Source: Chryseosolibacter indicum (lineage in GTDB: Bacteria > Bacteroidota > Bacteroidia > Cytophagales > Cyclobacteriaceae). Taken from it: a stretch of DNA of 64,000 nt. The position numbers and the translations under genes were made by a program. The stretch lies in assembly GCF_018598585.1 (NCBI RefSeq), contig NZ_JAHESD010000009.1, positions 51,606 to 115,605 of the forward strand, read 5' to 3'. How positions within the stretch are numbered: the first letter of the stretch is position 1; each line of letters starts with the position of its first letter. The notes below the pieces were generated by a model. It searched no databases. It was given only the letters and a program-made list of their open reading frames with translations, and was not told the origin of the DNA. Positions 18,501 to 27,218 of the stretch are shown piece after piece.

Positions 18501-19046
18501 GGGAAGCTTTACACGCACTTCATCAAATCGCATTCGCTGCGTCCAGCCAGATGACGGTGAGTTAGTGGGATCTTTGGTGCCATCTCCCCGGTTAGGGCTA
18601 AAATATTGCCATGCCCACTTAGAAGTTAAACTGATGTTCTGAATAAAAGTATTACCTACATAAAGTGCAAGGCTTCCGGTTTGTCCGCCTCCACCAGGAG
18701 CATCAGGCATACTAAAGCGAAGTACCAGACCGCGGGCGGCCTGCGTTATATTCCAGCGCACAAATGAATTTTGGACACTAAGGCTCGCGCATATCTGATC
18801 ACTGGCTTCTGATTCCACTTTCTTCTGATCAAAAGTAGGGCCTAGCAGGGTTGCCCCTCCTCCTATTGAAGTAGATGAAGCTTCGTATCTTTTGTATGGC
18901 ATCTGGTATGCGCCGCGTGGTAATCCATCGCTTTGTGCTTCAACAGGTGTTGTGTTAAATAATTGAAACAGCATGAATACATATGCGACTATGCGCAATA
19001 CTTTATCATGACAGGCTTTTAGAAAGTAAGTATTAATTGTTTTCAT
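15522..19046 (-). CDS. T9SS-exported GH87-type alpha-1,3-glucanase with Ig, CBM6 and RICIN-like domains
   Basis: An 1174-residue secreted protein. In order: signal peptide (about 1-38); a carbohydrate-binding-like beta domain (60-212); a right-handed beta helix (222-640) opening with SVTSYGANPNDQADD; two putative-Ig repeats (about 655-815, each with GLPAGL and GTPT); a CBM6 (SIPGTIQAEDF onward, 830-955); two repeats resembling a RICIN/beta-trefoil module (955-1080); and a T9SS C-terminal sorting domain. Asp382 (ADGVNF) and Asp405-Asp406 (NGDDAM) reproduce the 23/24-residue spacing of the catalytic aspartates known in GH87 alpha-1,3-glucanases. The likely target is alpha-1,3-glucan of fungal walls or biofilms. 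It is a single gene with its own terminator. Confidence 0.85.
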   Translation of the reverse strand: MKTINTYFLKACHDKVLRIVAYVFMLFQLFNTTPVEAQSDGLPRGAYQMPYKRYEASSTSIGGGATLLGPTFDQKKVESEASDQICASLSVQNSFVRWNITQAARGLVLRFSMPDAPGGGGQTGSLALYVGNTFIQNISLTSKWAWQYFSPNRGDGTKDPTNSPSSGWTQRMRFDEVRVKLPTQVAVGSEIRLQKTNADGITYIVDFIEMEPIPDPIGQPANSLSVTSYGANPNDQADDMQAFVNCLNDARTQGKNIYIPEGRFLLGSQGGKWMFSNVNNLTVQGAGMWHTELYFSNPGPNSGGIETNGSNLHFKDFYMNTENTNRTAGYKGFTGGYGTNSSIERVWVEHFEVGAWIANWQSSTITDGLLITGSRFRNNYADGVNFSKGTSNSICEHSNFRNNGDDAMASWSSFDGPASVNNEFRYCTAEHTWRAAGIGFFGGGGHRGHHLLIKDNTETGIRVNSDFPGPEFSTTLWMEIYETTVISCGTNANLWFNRYGAVDIFTRLYNLQNLRLRNVDILNSQKDAIMIYNVASSYRITNLELINVTIDGTGRDNNVNNYTPETYDDYLGHGLLVLPQVNGFMSTQNLVIRNAATAPILNESSTTFAINGITAQPPVISNTSLPSGTINTPYNASISATNNPTTYGATGLPAGLTVNASTGVISGTPTVAGNFNVTLSATNSAGAATKQLSLVVNQATAPVISNTSLPDGVVNTAYSAGITASNNPTSFTASGLPAGLSVNTSTGVISGTPTATGTFTVTLSASNSGGTGTKQLKLVVNSPASQTPYGGTARSIPGTIQAEDFDNGGEGISYHDADATNSGGQYRTTGVDIESCAEGGYNVGWMRSTEWLEYTVNVSTAGAYTLQARVASGLSGRTFHVELDGTNISGTISVPNTGNWQTWQTVSVTTPALTTGQKVLRIVVDADDFNLNYLTFTATNGGGNSGVTYRIKNRWQNTYLYDAGDRVRYAASPSGTTYEWTLEDVGGGFKELKNVSTGEYMHIENLQGYVQCTARTLGWSSSRWTVEDAGSGFVRLKNAWQSNQYIHVENLQGHAQYGTINASWLSAQWVLESTAGRSASTSTVASQQNTFSEETPNGGVITYWPNEVKEELFIRTNGQFEQAQIIDLTGRQWFSESIGGKDEVRLDVRSLTGGIHIVKLRGRSNTYMFRIIKK

Positions 19047-19490
19047 AGTTGGTGGTAAGTTGTTTAGAAATAGTTTGATGCTACACTGCTAATTCTTTCT
19101 TACGATAGCATTGCTAAAACCTTAAGGAAAAATTCTTTCTTTCATAATCACTTATTTGTGTTGTGGTGGCCTTTGTTAATAAGTGAATTTTGAATTTCCA
19201 TCAGAAAGTCTATCCTACAAATAGGAAAACTTTGTGGCTAATTTTTCTACCCCAAATGATGCCCTAACGAGCGGCAGAATTGATCGTTAAAAAGAACTTT
19301 ACTGCCGTTGCATGGAAATAGGATAAGGCGGAACCAATAATGGAAAGGTTCTGCAACGCATGGATTAAAAAACAAAGAATATTTTTGAGACGTATTGGCC
19401 GATTTTTTATCCTTTAAATATATAAATTAGAAAAGCAGCGTACATGGGTTAGAAATAGATACGCATGGATGGTAGGATGCTTGTTAACAA
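19047..19490. other. Non-coding gap upstream of the GH87 gene
   Basis: About 440 bp with no credible gene on either strand. It should contain the promoter of the GH87 gene (minus strand). AT-rich stretches occur, but no promoter match is good enough to place. Confidence 0.4.
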
Positions 19491-19527
19491 AAAGGAAGCT
19501 GCCTCATTTACTGGAGCAGCTTCCTTT
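19491..19527 (-). terminator. Terminator of the catalase gene
   Basis: A perfect 12-bp stem on the minus strand, AAAGGAAGCTGC (19516-19527) with GCAGCTTCCTTT (19491-19502), followed by TTGTTAAC. It lies 24 bp after the catalase stop. Confidence 0.88.
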
Positions 19528-19551
19528 CATTATTTAATTAAAGTATTAGTA

Positions 19552-21168
19552 CTAATATGGCTTAGCTTCGTGCGCTGTTGCTTCAGCTTGTTTTACAGCC
19601 TGATGCGTTTGTGTTGAACCAATAGGTCCTTTGTCTATTTTTTCTTTTGCAGCTTTCTGTAACCCTTCCGATACGCGTCTTCCGTATTCTGGATCGCATT
19701 TGGTAAAGAGTTCAACCATCTTGTCCTGAATATGCTTTTGCGCAGGCGCTAATGTATTTACTAAGTTTTTAATCAAATCGTCACGCTCCCAATCCTCAAA
19801 CGATCTGAAACGCTCTCCTGCCTGCTTAAAGTCGTTTGTGCGTTCAATCTTTTGTCTTACCAGGTTAGCGTTGTAATGTGGTTCATGGTCTTTGCCTGTC
19901 TTAGGAGCTTCCTTCAATCCATTTAAGGACGAAGGCTCATAATTAACATGTGGATTTTGTCCTGCGCCATGATCTACGTGATAAGTCATTTGCCCATCGC
20001 GCTGGTTTGTAGCTACATGCTTTCTTGGCGAGTTGATGGGTAATTGTAAATAATTAGGTCCTACACGGTAGCGTTGCGTATCAGAGTATGAGAATGTTCT
20101 GCCCTGCAACATTTTGTCATCCGAGAAGGCGAGTCCATCTACAAGTACACCAGTACCAAATGCAGCCTGCTCTACTTCGGCAAAGTAGTTTTCAGGATTT
20201 CGGTTCAAAGTCATCTTACCCACAGGTAAGAATGGAAACTTGTCGATCGGCCATATTTTGGTATCATCAAGCGGATCGAAGTCAAGTTCAGGATGTTCAT
20301 CGTCACTCATGATCTGCACACAAAGCTCCCACGATGGAAAGTTACCTCTTTCAATTGCCTCGTAAAGATCCTGAGTGGCATGATTAAAGTTCTTGCTTTG
20401 TACTTGTTCTGCTTCTGCCTGTGTCAGGTTCTTTATTCCCTGCAGCGGCTCCCAATGGTATTTAACAAGCACTGCTTCGCCATCCTGGTTTACCCATTTG
20501 TACGTGTTAACACCAGATCCCTGCATCTGCCTGTAGTTGGCAGGTATACCCCATGGTGAGAACAGAAACGTAATCATGTGCATCGCTTCAGGCGTGTTGC
20601 TGATGAAGTCAAAAATTCTTTCACCATCCTGGCGGTTAGTTACCGGATCCGGCTTAAATGCATGGATAAGATCCGGGAATTTAATGGCATCACGTATAAA
20701 GAAAATCTTAAGGTTGTTGCCTACCAGGTCCCAGTTGCCATCTTCTGTATAAAACTTAACGGCAAACCCTCTTGGATCGCGCAACGTTTCGGGTGAATGC
20801 CCGCCATGTGTTACTGAAGAAAAACGAACAAACACTGGCGTACGCTTTCCTTTTTCCTGAAATAACTTTGCTCTCGTATATTTTGAGACAGGGTCATTGC
20901 CAACTGTTCCATAACTTTCAAAGTAACCATGAGCACCCGCACCACGGGCATGCACAACACGTTCAGGAATACGTTCACGGTCGAAATGGGAGATTTTCTC
21001 AATAAAGTGGTAATTCTCAAGTGTGGCCGGACCACGATTACCTATTGTCTTTAAATTCTGGTTGTCAGTTACGGGGTGTCCCTGGCGTGTAGTGAGAATG
21101 TTGTCTCCAGAAGTACCCTTACCATTTCCACCTTTACCATTCGGTGTGTTTTTATCATCTTCAATCAT
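19552..21168 (-). CDS. katA: Heme catalase (monofunctional)
   Basis: A 538-residue small-subunit-type heme catalase that decomposes hydrogen peroxide. The catalytic His73 is in [12 protein letters not shown], the catalytic Asn151 in [14 protein letters not shown], and the proximal heme tyrosine (near residue 362) in [18 protein letters not shown] glycine/asparagine-rich N-terminal extension of about 22 residues precedes the conserved start [14 protein letters not shown]. It is monocistronic, with a terminator downstream and a 14-bp perfect palindrome 28 bp upstream. Its neighbours suggest an oxidative-stress role. Confidence 0.96.
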   Translation of the reverse strand: MIEDDKNTPNGKGGNGKGTSGDNILTTRQGHPVTDNQNLKTIGNRGPATLENYHFIEKISHFDRERIPERVVHARGAGAHGYFESYGTVGNDPVSKYTRAKLFQEKGKRTPVFVRFSSVTHGGHSPETLRDPRGFAVKFYTEDGNWDLVGNNLKIFFIRDAIKFPDLIHAFKPDPVTNRQDGERIFDFISNTPEAMHMITFLFSPWGIPANYRQMQGSGVNTYKWVNQDGEAVLVKYHWEPLQGIKNLTQAEAEQVQSKNFNHATQDLYEAIERGNFPSWELCVQIMSDDEHPELDFDPLDDTKIWPIDKFPFLPVGKMTLNRNPENYFAEVEQAAFGTGVLVDGLAFSDDKMLQGRTFSYSDTQRYRVGPNYLQLPINSPRKHVATNQRDGQMTYHVDHGAGQNPHVNYEPSSLNGLKEAPKTGKDHEPHYNANLVRQKIERTNDFKQAGERFRSFEDWERDDLIKNLVNTLAPAQKHIQDKMVELFTKCDPEYGRRVSEGLQKAAKEKIDKGPIGSTQTHQAVKQAEATAHEAKPY

Positions 21169-21195
21169 GACTTATTTGTTTTTTAGTACGAAGAA

Positions 21196-21209
21196 TTAAA
21201 CCGGTTTAA
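21196..21209. promoter_or_regulatory. Perfect palindrome upstream of catalase
   Basis: TTAAACCGGTTTAA is a perfect 14-bp palindrome starting 28 bp before the catalase ATG. Its form, with central CCGG, resembles operators of LacI-family repressors, although peroxide control would more usually use OxyR or PerR. The regulator is not in the window. Confidence 0.5.
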
Positions 21210-21363
21210 ATGAAGAAACCATGAGAAGAGAAGAGGCAAAAAATTAATGCCTCTAAATGCTGCTTCACCAGAAAAAGTACGTAAAAACACCTCTTACGAG
21301 GCTCAGAGGCAGTAATCGATTATTTCTATTGGATATAAAACATTTCTATTAACACCATTCGCG

Positions 21364-21972
21364 TCAAATAGCAACACTTAGAACGTAGTTATTAATGATG
21401 GCAAAGGCTACACCAATACATGCCCCGGTAATTATTTCTACTAAAGTATGTCGTCTTAATACCACCCTTGAGGCGGCAATTAAAACAGAAAAGCTTAAAA
21501 GCAACAGGAAGGTAAGCAAGCTCAAATTAAGATAAGTTACGGCAAGGAATATTGACACGCTCGTGTGCAGAGAGGTTTTTATTTTAAAGTTTATAATAGC
21601 AGAACAACCCACCATTAACAATGCACAGGAGGTCCCGATAAAAAACGCGGTGGTATCAGGTATAAAATATAAAACAATCGCGGCTATTGAAAGTAAGATG
21701 ATAGCAAAGGGATAGAATGATTGTCGCTGCTTTTGATCTGATACATCAAAGTTTGTATACTCCTTGTTTTTCACTTTAATGTAATTTCTTATGGCAACTG
21801 GAATTACCACAACACCTATGACGATGAATGAAAGGATGAAAGCCTTTATAGCATCATACAGCTGAAAGGAGATAAGTAATGTAAAAACACTAAGCATGGA
21901 TAACGGGTGACCTAGTATTGACACAAGTTGTGCGATATAATGTATTGTATCGTTATCCTTTGATCTACGCAA
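21364..21972 (-). CDS. PAP2-like membrane phosphatase
   Basis: A 202-residue membrane protein with five or six hydrophobic helices. The three PAP2 motifs are recognisable but divergent: SDQKQRQSFYP for motif 1, SLHTS for SGH-type motif 2, and SRVVLRRHTLVEIITG for the SR(x5)H motif 3, with Glu in place of the usual Asp. PAP2 enzymes dephosphorylate lipid phosphates such as undecaprenyl or phosphatidate derivatives. The only start upstream of the first helix is TTG at 21972. It is transcribed towards the catalase gene but separated from it by about 195 bp. Confidence 0.75.
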   Translation of the reverse strand: MRRSKDNDTIHYIAQLVSILGHPLSMLSVFTLLISFQLYDAIKAFILSFIVIGVVVIPVAIRNYIKVKNKEYTNFDVSDQKQRQSFYPFAIILLSIAAIVLYFIPDTTAFFIGTSCALLMVGCSAIINFKIKTSLHTSVSIFLAVTYLNLSLLTFLLLLSFSVLIAASRVVLRRHTLVEIITGACIGVAFAIINNYVLSVAI

Positions 21973-22240
21973 GAGATTTCAAATAAGCAGTAAAAATAAA
22001 TTAAAGCTGCTCATATCAAAAGTTTTTCTAATGACACTTACAGGGTATGTACTACTGTAGATGCTTTAACTTACTTCCATTTTAATCAGTGTAGAACGAA
22101 TTGAATCTAATGGGGAATAAACAGGATTATTCGCAACAAGATCTCATAAGGTATGGGATTTGGAAAGTATATAGTACCTGTTCATATTTCGTAGTTCACG
22201 AAGGAAAGAACAGCAATTACATTTACCTGAAGGCGTTGAT

Positions 22241-24457
22241 ATGGAGCAGAATGAAATTAATAAATATAATGTGCCCATTTGGGGAGGAATTGAATGTACG
22301 GTGCATAGGATCGGAAATAGTTTTGGTAATCAGTTGGAAAGAAATAGGCACAAGTACCGCCTCTCTGACCTCGACCTGATAGCCGATCTCGGGATTAAGA
22401 CAATACGATATCCAGTGATATGGGAGTCAATTGCCCCACATGGGTTAGACAAAGCTGATTGGTCATGGATTGATGAGCGACTTCATAAGCTTAAAGAATT
22501 GGGGATTACTCCTATTGCTAGTTTTCTTCACCATGGTAGCGGTCCGGTTCACACAAGTCTGATTGATTCTAACTTACCAAAGGAGTTTTCAGAGTTTGCC
22601 ATTGCAGTTGCTGAAAGATATCCATGGCTGGAATACTTCACCCCTGTTAATGAACCACTGACGACTGCACGCTTTAGTTGTTTGTATGGGCATTGGTATC
22701 CGCACAAAAGAGATAATGAAAATTTTGGTAAGGCGCTGTTAATTCAATGCAAAGCTACTGTAATGGCGGTGAACGAAATAAAGAAAAGAATTCCTTCAGC
22801 CAAACTTGTACAAACAGAAGATCTGGGCAAATGCCATGGTACACCTGAATTGCAACACCAGTGGAATTTAGAAAATGAAAGGCGGTGGTTATCGCTGGAT
22901 ATGTTGACAGGTAGAATAAACGAGAATGAATTTGTTAAGAGGTTTTTCAAGAACATTCCAAGTCTTACCGCTGACATAGAATACCTTTCAGCTAATTTCT
23001 ATCCTCCGGACATTATCGGAATTAACTACTATATAACTAGTGAACGCTACCTTGATCATGAGTACGAAAAATATCCTGAATGGTCACACGGGGGCAATGG
23101 CATTGACAAGTATGCAGATGTTGATATAGTTCGTGCCGATATTTGTAAACGAGCTGGCCACTATACAATATTAAAAGAAACGCATGAGCGCTACGGGCTG
23201 CCAATAGCACTTACGGAAGTACATATTGGTGCCACACGAGACGAACAGTTGAGGTGGTTTGTAGAAGCGTTAAGGGCAGCCAACAAATTAAAAAGCGAAG
23301 GCATAGATTTCAGAGGCTTAACAGTGTGGTCTATGTTCGGTGCTTTTGATTGGAATACGCTTCTAACCAAACAAAACAACTTTTATGAGACAGGTGTTTT
23401 TGATGTGAGCTCCGGAAAGCCAAGGCCAACGGCTCTTGCTAAATTTATTAAAAAAGTCTGCAATGGAGAGAAAGCTGATCACCAGGTACTTCATGCGGAT
23501 GGATGGTGGATGAATCCTGGTACGGTAAATATTATGTTTGGTACTAAGCAGGAAGAGCGCCAACTTACAACTGTTGAAAACGTAAATCCTGACCTCCCCG
23601 CTCCAACACCAAAGCCAGTGTTGATTACTGGTGCAACAGGTACCTTGGGGCGGGCATTTGAAAGGCTTTGTAAAATCCGGAATATATCCTATGTACTATT
23701 AAGCAGGAAGGATATGGACATTGCCGACCGGGATTCAGTAGAAGAAGTGATAAAACATTATGAGCCATGGGCTGTGATAAATGCCGCCGGCTTTGTTAAG
23801 GTTGACGAGGCCGAGTTGAACCCTTCTGTATGCCTGAGAGAAAACACACTTGGGCCAGCGATACTCGCGGCTATAAGTAGGAAATACGGAGCTTCTTTTC
23901 TAACGTTCTCAACTGATTTTGTTTTTAACGGAAATACACATAGACCGTATCTTGAGCGAGATGAGGCAAAACCATTAAATATTTATGGCGTTTCAAAATT
24001 TTTAGCAGAAACCAGAGTATTTAATGCACATCCTTCTTCTCTTATTATTCGCACCAGCTCTTTCTTTGGCCCATGGGATAATTATAACTTTCTTTCAATG
24101 ATGATCAGTAATCTCGAAAAAGGAGAGCGCTTCATGGCATTATCAGACTTTATAGTTTCGCCTACCTATGTACCTGATCTTGTAAATGCCTGCCTTGATC
24201 TTTTAACAGATGAAGAAAATGGAATCTGGCATATTACTCAGCCTTCTGCCTTAAGCTGGAGAGATTTCGCTCTAATGACAGCGGAGATCGCTAACCTTGA
24301 TACTTCACTTATCACAACGGCGAATCCAAAAGAGTTAGGTTATACAGCTGTCAGGCCACAATATAGCGCACTTAAAAGCGCTCGTGGTTTATTAATGCCG
24401 GAGCTTGATAGTGCTATTAATAGATTTCTAACGGATAGAAAGATGGCAATTGCGTAG
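22241..24457 (+). CDS. Fusion of GH1-type glycosidase and RmlD-type sugar-nucleotide reductase
   Basis: A 738-residue fusion. Residues 1-440 form a GH1-like barrel: the acid/base Glu138 is in TPVNEP and the probable nucleophile Glu326 in ALTEVHIG (TENG in classical members), with WSMFGAFDW near 363-371. Residues 458-738 form an RmlD-type SDR: the Rossmann motif ITGATGTLG (462-470), AAGFVKVDEAE, FSTDFVFNG and the catalytic YGVSK. dTDP-4-dehydrorhamnose reductases make activated deoxysugars, whereas GH1 enzymes cleave beta-glycosides, so the fusion is not metabolically obvious. No signal peptide is visible. A terminator follows 13 bp after the stop. Confidence 0.88.
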   Translation: MEQNEINKYNVPIWGGIECTVHRIGNSFGNQLERNRHKYRLSDLDLIADLGIKTIRYPVIWESIAPHGLDKADWSWIDERLHKLKELGITPIASFLHHGSGPVHTSLIDSNLPKEFSEFAIAVAERYPWLEYFTPVNEPLTTARFSCLYGHWYPHKRDNENFGKALLIQCKATVMAVNEIKKRIPSAKLVQTEDLGKCHGTPELQHQWNLENERRWLSLDMLTGRINENEFVKRFFKNIPSLTADIEYLSANFYPPDIIGINYYITSERYLDHEYEKYPEWSHGGNGIDKYADVDIVRADICKRAGHYTILKETHERYGLPIALTEVHIGATRDEQLRWFVEALRAANKLKSEGIDFRGLTVWSMFGAFDWNTLLTKQNNFYETGVFDVSSGKPRPTALAKFIKKVCNGEKADHQVLHADGWWMNPGTVNIMFGTKQEERQLTTVENVNPDLPAPTPKPVLITGATGTLGRAFERLCKIRNISYVLLSRKDMDIADRDSVEEVIKHYEPWAVINAAGFVKVDEAELNPSVCLRENTLGPAILAAISRKYGASFLTFSTDFVFNGNTHRPYLERDEAKPLNIYGVSKFLAETRVFNAHPSSLIIRTSSFFGPWDNYNFLSMMISNLEKGERFMALSDFIVSPTYVPDLVNACLDLLTDEENGIWHITQPSALSWRDFALMTAEIANLDTSLITTANPKELGYTAVRPQYSALKSARGLLMPELDSAINRFLTDRKMAIA

Positions 24458-24470
24458 CCGTTGTGGATAA

Positions 24471-24511
24471 TATATACCGAAGAAGTCAAATAGCTTCGGT
24501 ATATATTTTTG
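24471..24511 (+). terminator. Rho-independent terminator
   Basis: A perfect 12-bp stem, TATATACCGAAG (24471-24482) with CTTCGGTATATA (24494-24505), followed by five T. It ends the GH1-RmlD gene and means the antiporter, starting 26 bp later, needs its own promoter in a very short space. Confidence 0.92.
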
Positions 24512-24536
24512 TTTAAATTTTGCCGAACAATATATA

Positions 24537-26591
24537 ATGATATTTGCAGTAACTATTCCGCTTGACGAACCTGTAATGGTATTTGCGGTCGTCTTGCTGG
24601 TGATTCTTCTCGGTCCGCTTTTATTTACCAGACTTAAAATTCCAGGAATTGTAGGACTGATTCTGGCAGGGGTTTTAATTGGACCTCACGGATTAAACAT
24701 TATCGAAAGAGATAGTAGTATTATTTTGTTCGGAAGAATAGGATTACTCTACATTCTTTTTCTTGCCGGGTTGGAAATAGATCTGCATGATTTTAAAAAG
24801 AACAAGAATAAAGGACTGACTTTTGGAATCCTGACCTTCCTGCTTCCTTTTACTCTCGGATTTCTTACTTCTTATTATCTCCTTCACTATAGTATAAATG
24901 CCTCTATACTACTTGCCAGTATGTTTTCAACACATACACCGATTGCATATCCTATTATCAGCAAACTTGGCATAACACAAAATCGAGCTGTTACAGTAAC
25001 CATAGGAGGAACAATTATTACAGATGCCTTGGTGCTTATTATTCTTGCTGTCATCACCAATGTGGTTTCATATGAACTGAACGCACTCATCTTCATCAAA
25101 CTATTCGCATCACTTGGGTTTCTGGTATTTGCCATTTTATGGGGAGTTCCTCGTCTTGCCCGGTATTTCTTTAAGAATCTTGAAACAGAGGCTTATTCAC
25201 ACTACATCTTTGTACTTAGTGTTGTCTTTGTTTCCGGTTCACTTGCACATTTAATCGGTGTAGAACCGATCATCGGAGCTTTTCTTGCAGGCCTTGCCCT
25301 GAATCAGTTAATTCCAAATACATCAACATTGATGAACAGAATAGACTTTGTCGGGAACTCACTTTTCATTCCATTCTTCCTCGTGAGCGTAGGCATGTTG
25401 GTAGATGTGGGGGTTTTATTTAAAGGACCTGAATCTCTTATTATAGCTTTAATCATTATTGTTATTGCATTTATAGGGAAGTGGCTCGCTGCATTTATCA
25501 CCCAAAAAGTATTCAGGTTTACAAGAACAGAGCGAAACCTAATCTGGGGTATGAGTAGTGCACATGCCGCTGCAACGATAGCTGTGGTGCTCATTGGCTT
25601 CAATCTTAAGATCCTGGATGAAAACATATTAAATGCCACTGTACTTCTGATTCTCATTTCGTGCATCGGTAGCAGTTTCATCTCGGAAAAAGCAGGAAGA
25701 AAGATTGCCGCAGAAGAAGCAAACAATTTTACATCACGACAAAAAGAGCGAATACTTGTGCCCATAGCGAATCTTCAAAATGTTGATCGTATAGCTGACC
25801 TGACTATGCTCATAAAAGACCAACTGTCTACAGAGCCTATATACCCTCTTTATGTAGTTAAAGACGATGGAACGATAGATGAGAAAATGGCGGAGTACCA
25901 GAAAAAAATGGAACTGGCCCTAAAAAACAGTGCATTAGAAACAGATAAAGAACCTGTGTTCAGGATTGATGTAAATGTTGCAGAAGGTGTTTTACGTGCG
26001 GTTAAGGAACTACAGATAACGGAAATCATTATGGGCTGGAACGGTGAGATAAGTAGCGGCCAACGCTTTGGGCCCGTTTGCGATCGGGTTATAGCTAATA
26101 CTACAACGCAGCTTCTGATATGCAGGTTGATTCAGCCGTTACATACAATAGCCAGAGTAGTAGTGGTTGTTCCTAAATTTGCAGAACAAGAATCTGGTTT
26201 TCCTGAATGGGTAGCTACTATTCTACAACTCGTAAGAAATGCGGGTACAACTTTACGACTATATTGCACGCCAGAAACTTTTCGAAAATTCAATTACTAT
26301 AATACAACAAAGGAGAAGGCAATCGATGCTGATTATATTCCATTTCAAAACTGGGATAACTTTCTCACCCTACTAAGCGACCTTGAAGAGAACGATCTTT
26401 TTATGGTAGTAATGGCTAGACAGAATACCCTTTCGTATCTAAAGAATATGGAGCGGGTACCTCGGGACCTTTCACGTAACTTTAGACACATCAGCTCAAT
26501 GGTATTATTTCCTCAGCAAATACCAGAACAGGTTAATTTAACTAGTAATCGCATAAAAAATCAGAAGAATAAGGGCAGGTACAGTATTTGA
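24537..26591 (+). CDS. CPA2-family cation:proton antiporter with C-terminal USP-like domain
   Basis: A 684-residue inner-membrane transporter. The first 380 residues contain about 12 membrane helices with the Na+/H+ exchanger pattern (PGIVGLILAGVLIGPHGL, LFLAGLEIDL, FFLVSVGMLVDVG, WGMSSAHAAATIAVVLIGF). From about residue 395 onward a soluble region begins RILVPIANLQNVDRIADL, typical of universal-stress-protein-like domains fused to such antiporters. It exchanges Na+ or K+ for protons; the ion is not predictable. A DUF1003 gene follows 34 bp downstream and is probably co-transcribed. Confidence 0.9.
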   Translation: MIFAVTIPLDEPVMVFAVVLLVILLGPLLFTRLKIPGIVGLILAGVLIGPHGLNIIERDSSIILFGRIGLLYILFLAGLEIDLHDFKKNKNKGLTFGILTFLLPFTLGFLTSYYLLHYSINASILLASMFSTHTPIAYPIISKLGITQNRAVTVTIGGTIITDALVLIILAVITNVVSYELNALIFIKLFASLGFLVFAILWGVPRLARYFFKNLETEAYSHYIFVLSVVFVSGSLAHLIGVEPIIGAFLAGLALNQLIPNTSTLMNRIDFVGNSLFIPFFLVSVGMLVDVGVLFKGPESLIIALIIIVIAFIGKWLAAFITQKVFRFTRTERNLIWGMSSAHAAATIAVVLIGFNLKILDENILNATVLLILISCIGSSFISEKAGRKIAAEEANNFTSRQKERILVPIANLQNVDRIADLTMLIKDQLSTEPIYPLYVVKDDGTIDEKMAEYQKKMELALKNSALETDKEPVFRIDVNVAEGVLRAVKELQITEIIMGWNGEISSGQRFGPVCDRVIANTTTQLLICRLIQPLHTIARVVVVVPKFAEQESGFPEWVATILQLVRNAGTTLRLYCTPETFRKFNYYNTTKEKAIDADYIPFQNWDNFLTLLSDLEENDLFMVVMARQNTLSYLKNMERVPRDLSRNFRHISSMVLFPQQIPEQVNLTSNRIKNQKNKGRYSI

Positions 26592-26625
26592 AAAAAGTGT
26601 CCAACCAGTAAAAACTGGAAATAAT

Positions 26626-27138
26626 ATGCAACGGGAAACAAAGCTGGTTGAAAGAAATATTAAGGCCTTACTGGAAAGGAAAAGAGATGCGGAAAAGAAC
26701 AAGAAGTGGCAAGACAAACTTGCAGATACTGTAACACGTTTTACCGGATCAATTACTTTTGTTATTATTCATCTGGTCTTGTTTTCGTCATGGATAATTA
26801 TAAATCTAGGTCTTACCCCGTTTAAAAAATTTGATCCTTCCTTTGTCGTGCTGGCAATGTTCGCATCTGTTGAGGCAATATTTCTCTCAACGTTTGTTCT
26901 CATCTCACAAAATAGAATGGCTGTACTCGCGGATAAAAGAGCCGATCTTGACCTTCATATAAGCTTACTCTCAGAGCATGAACTTACACGGCTAATTAAA
27001 CTTGTGAAAGACATTGCCGCTAAAATGGATGTGCAGGAAGCAGCAAACCCGGAGTTACCGGAGCTGGAAAAGGATGTGATGCCGGAAAAAGTTCTTGATA
27101 TCCTCGAAGAAAAGGAGAAGAACGTTAAATCAAAATAA
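26626..27138 (+). CDS. DUF1003 membrane protein
   Basis: A 170-residue protein with a basic N-terminal helix, two closely spaced membrane helices (about 45-65 and 77-97) in the DUF1003 pattern GSITFVIIHLVLFSSWIIINLG and ASVEAIFLSTFVLISQNRM, then an amphipathic tail (DLHISLLSEHELTRLIKLV). The family's biochemical role is not established. Its position 34 bp after the CPA2 antiporter suggests a shared transcript and possibly a shared role in ion homeostasis. Confidence 0.85.
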   Translation: MQRETKLVERNIKALLERKRDAEKNKKWQDKLADTVTRFTGSITFVIIHLVLFSSWIIINLGLTPFKKFDPSFVVLAMFASVEAIFLSTFVLISQNRMAVLADKRADLDLHISLLSEHELTRLIKLVKDIAAKMDVQEAANPELPELEKDVMPEKVLDILEEKEKNVKSK

Positions 27139-27218
27139 TATTTCCAACCAATGTATTTTCTTATCTAAAACTTTTAGTCTATAAAGAGAAGAATAAGCGT
27201 ATTCAGAAGTACCCATTT

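Noticed and set aside
22101..22379. 92-codon frame just before the GH1-RmlD gene
   Set aside because: It overlaps the start of the GH1 gene in another frame and lacks family features; the GH1 start at 22241 begins with a typical GH1 N-terminal sequence.
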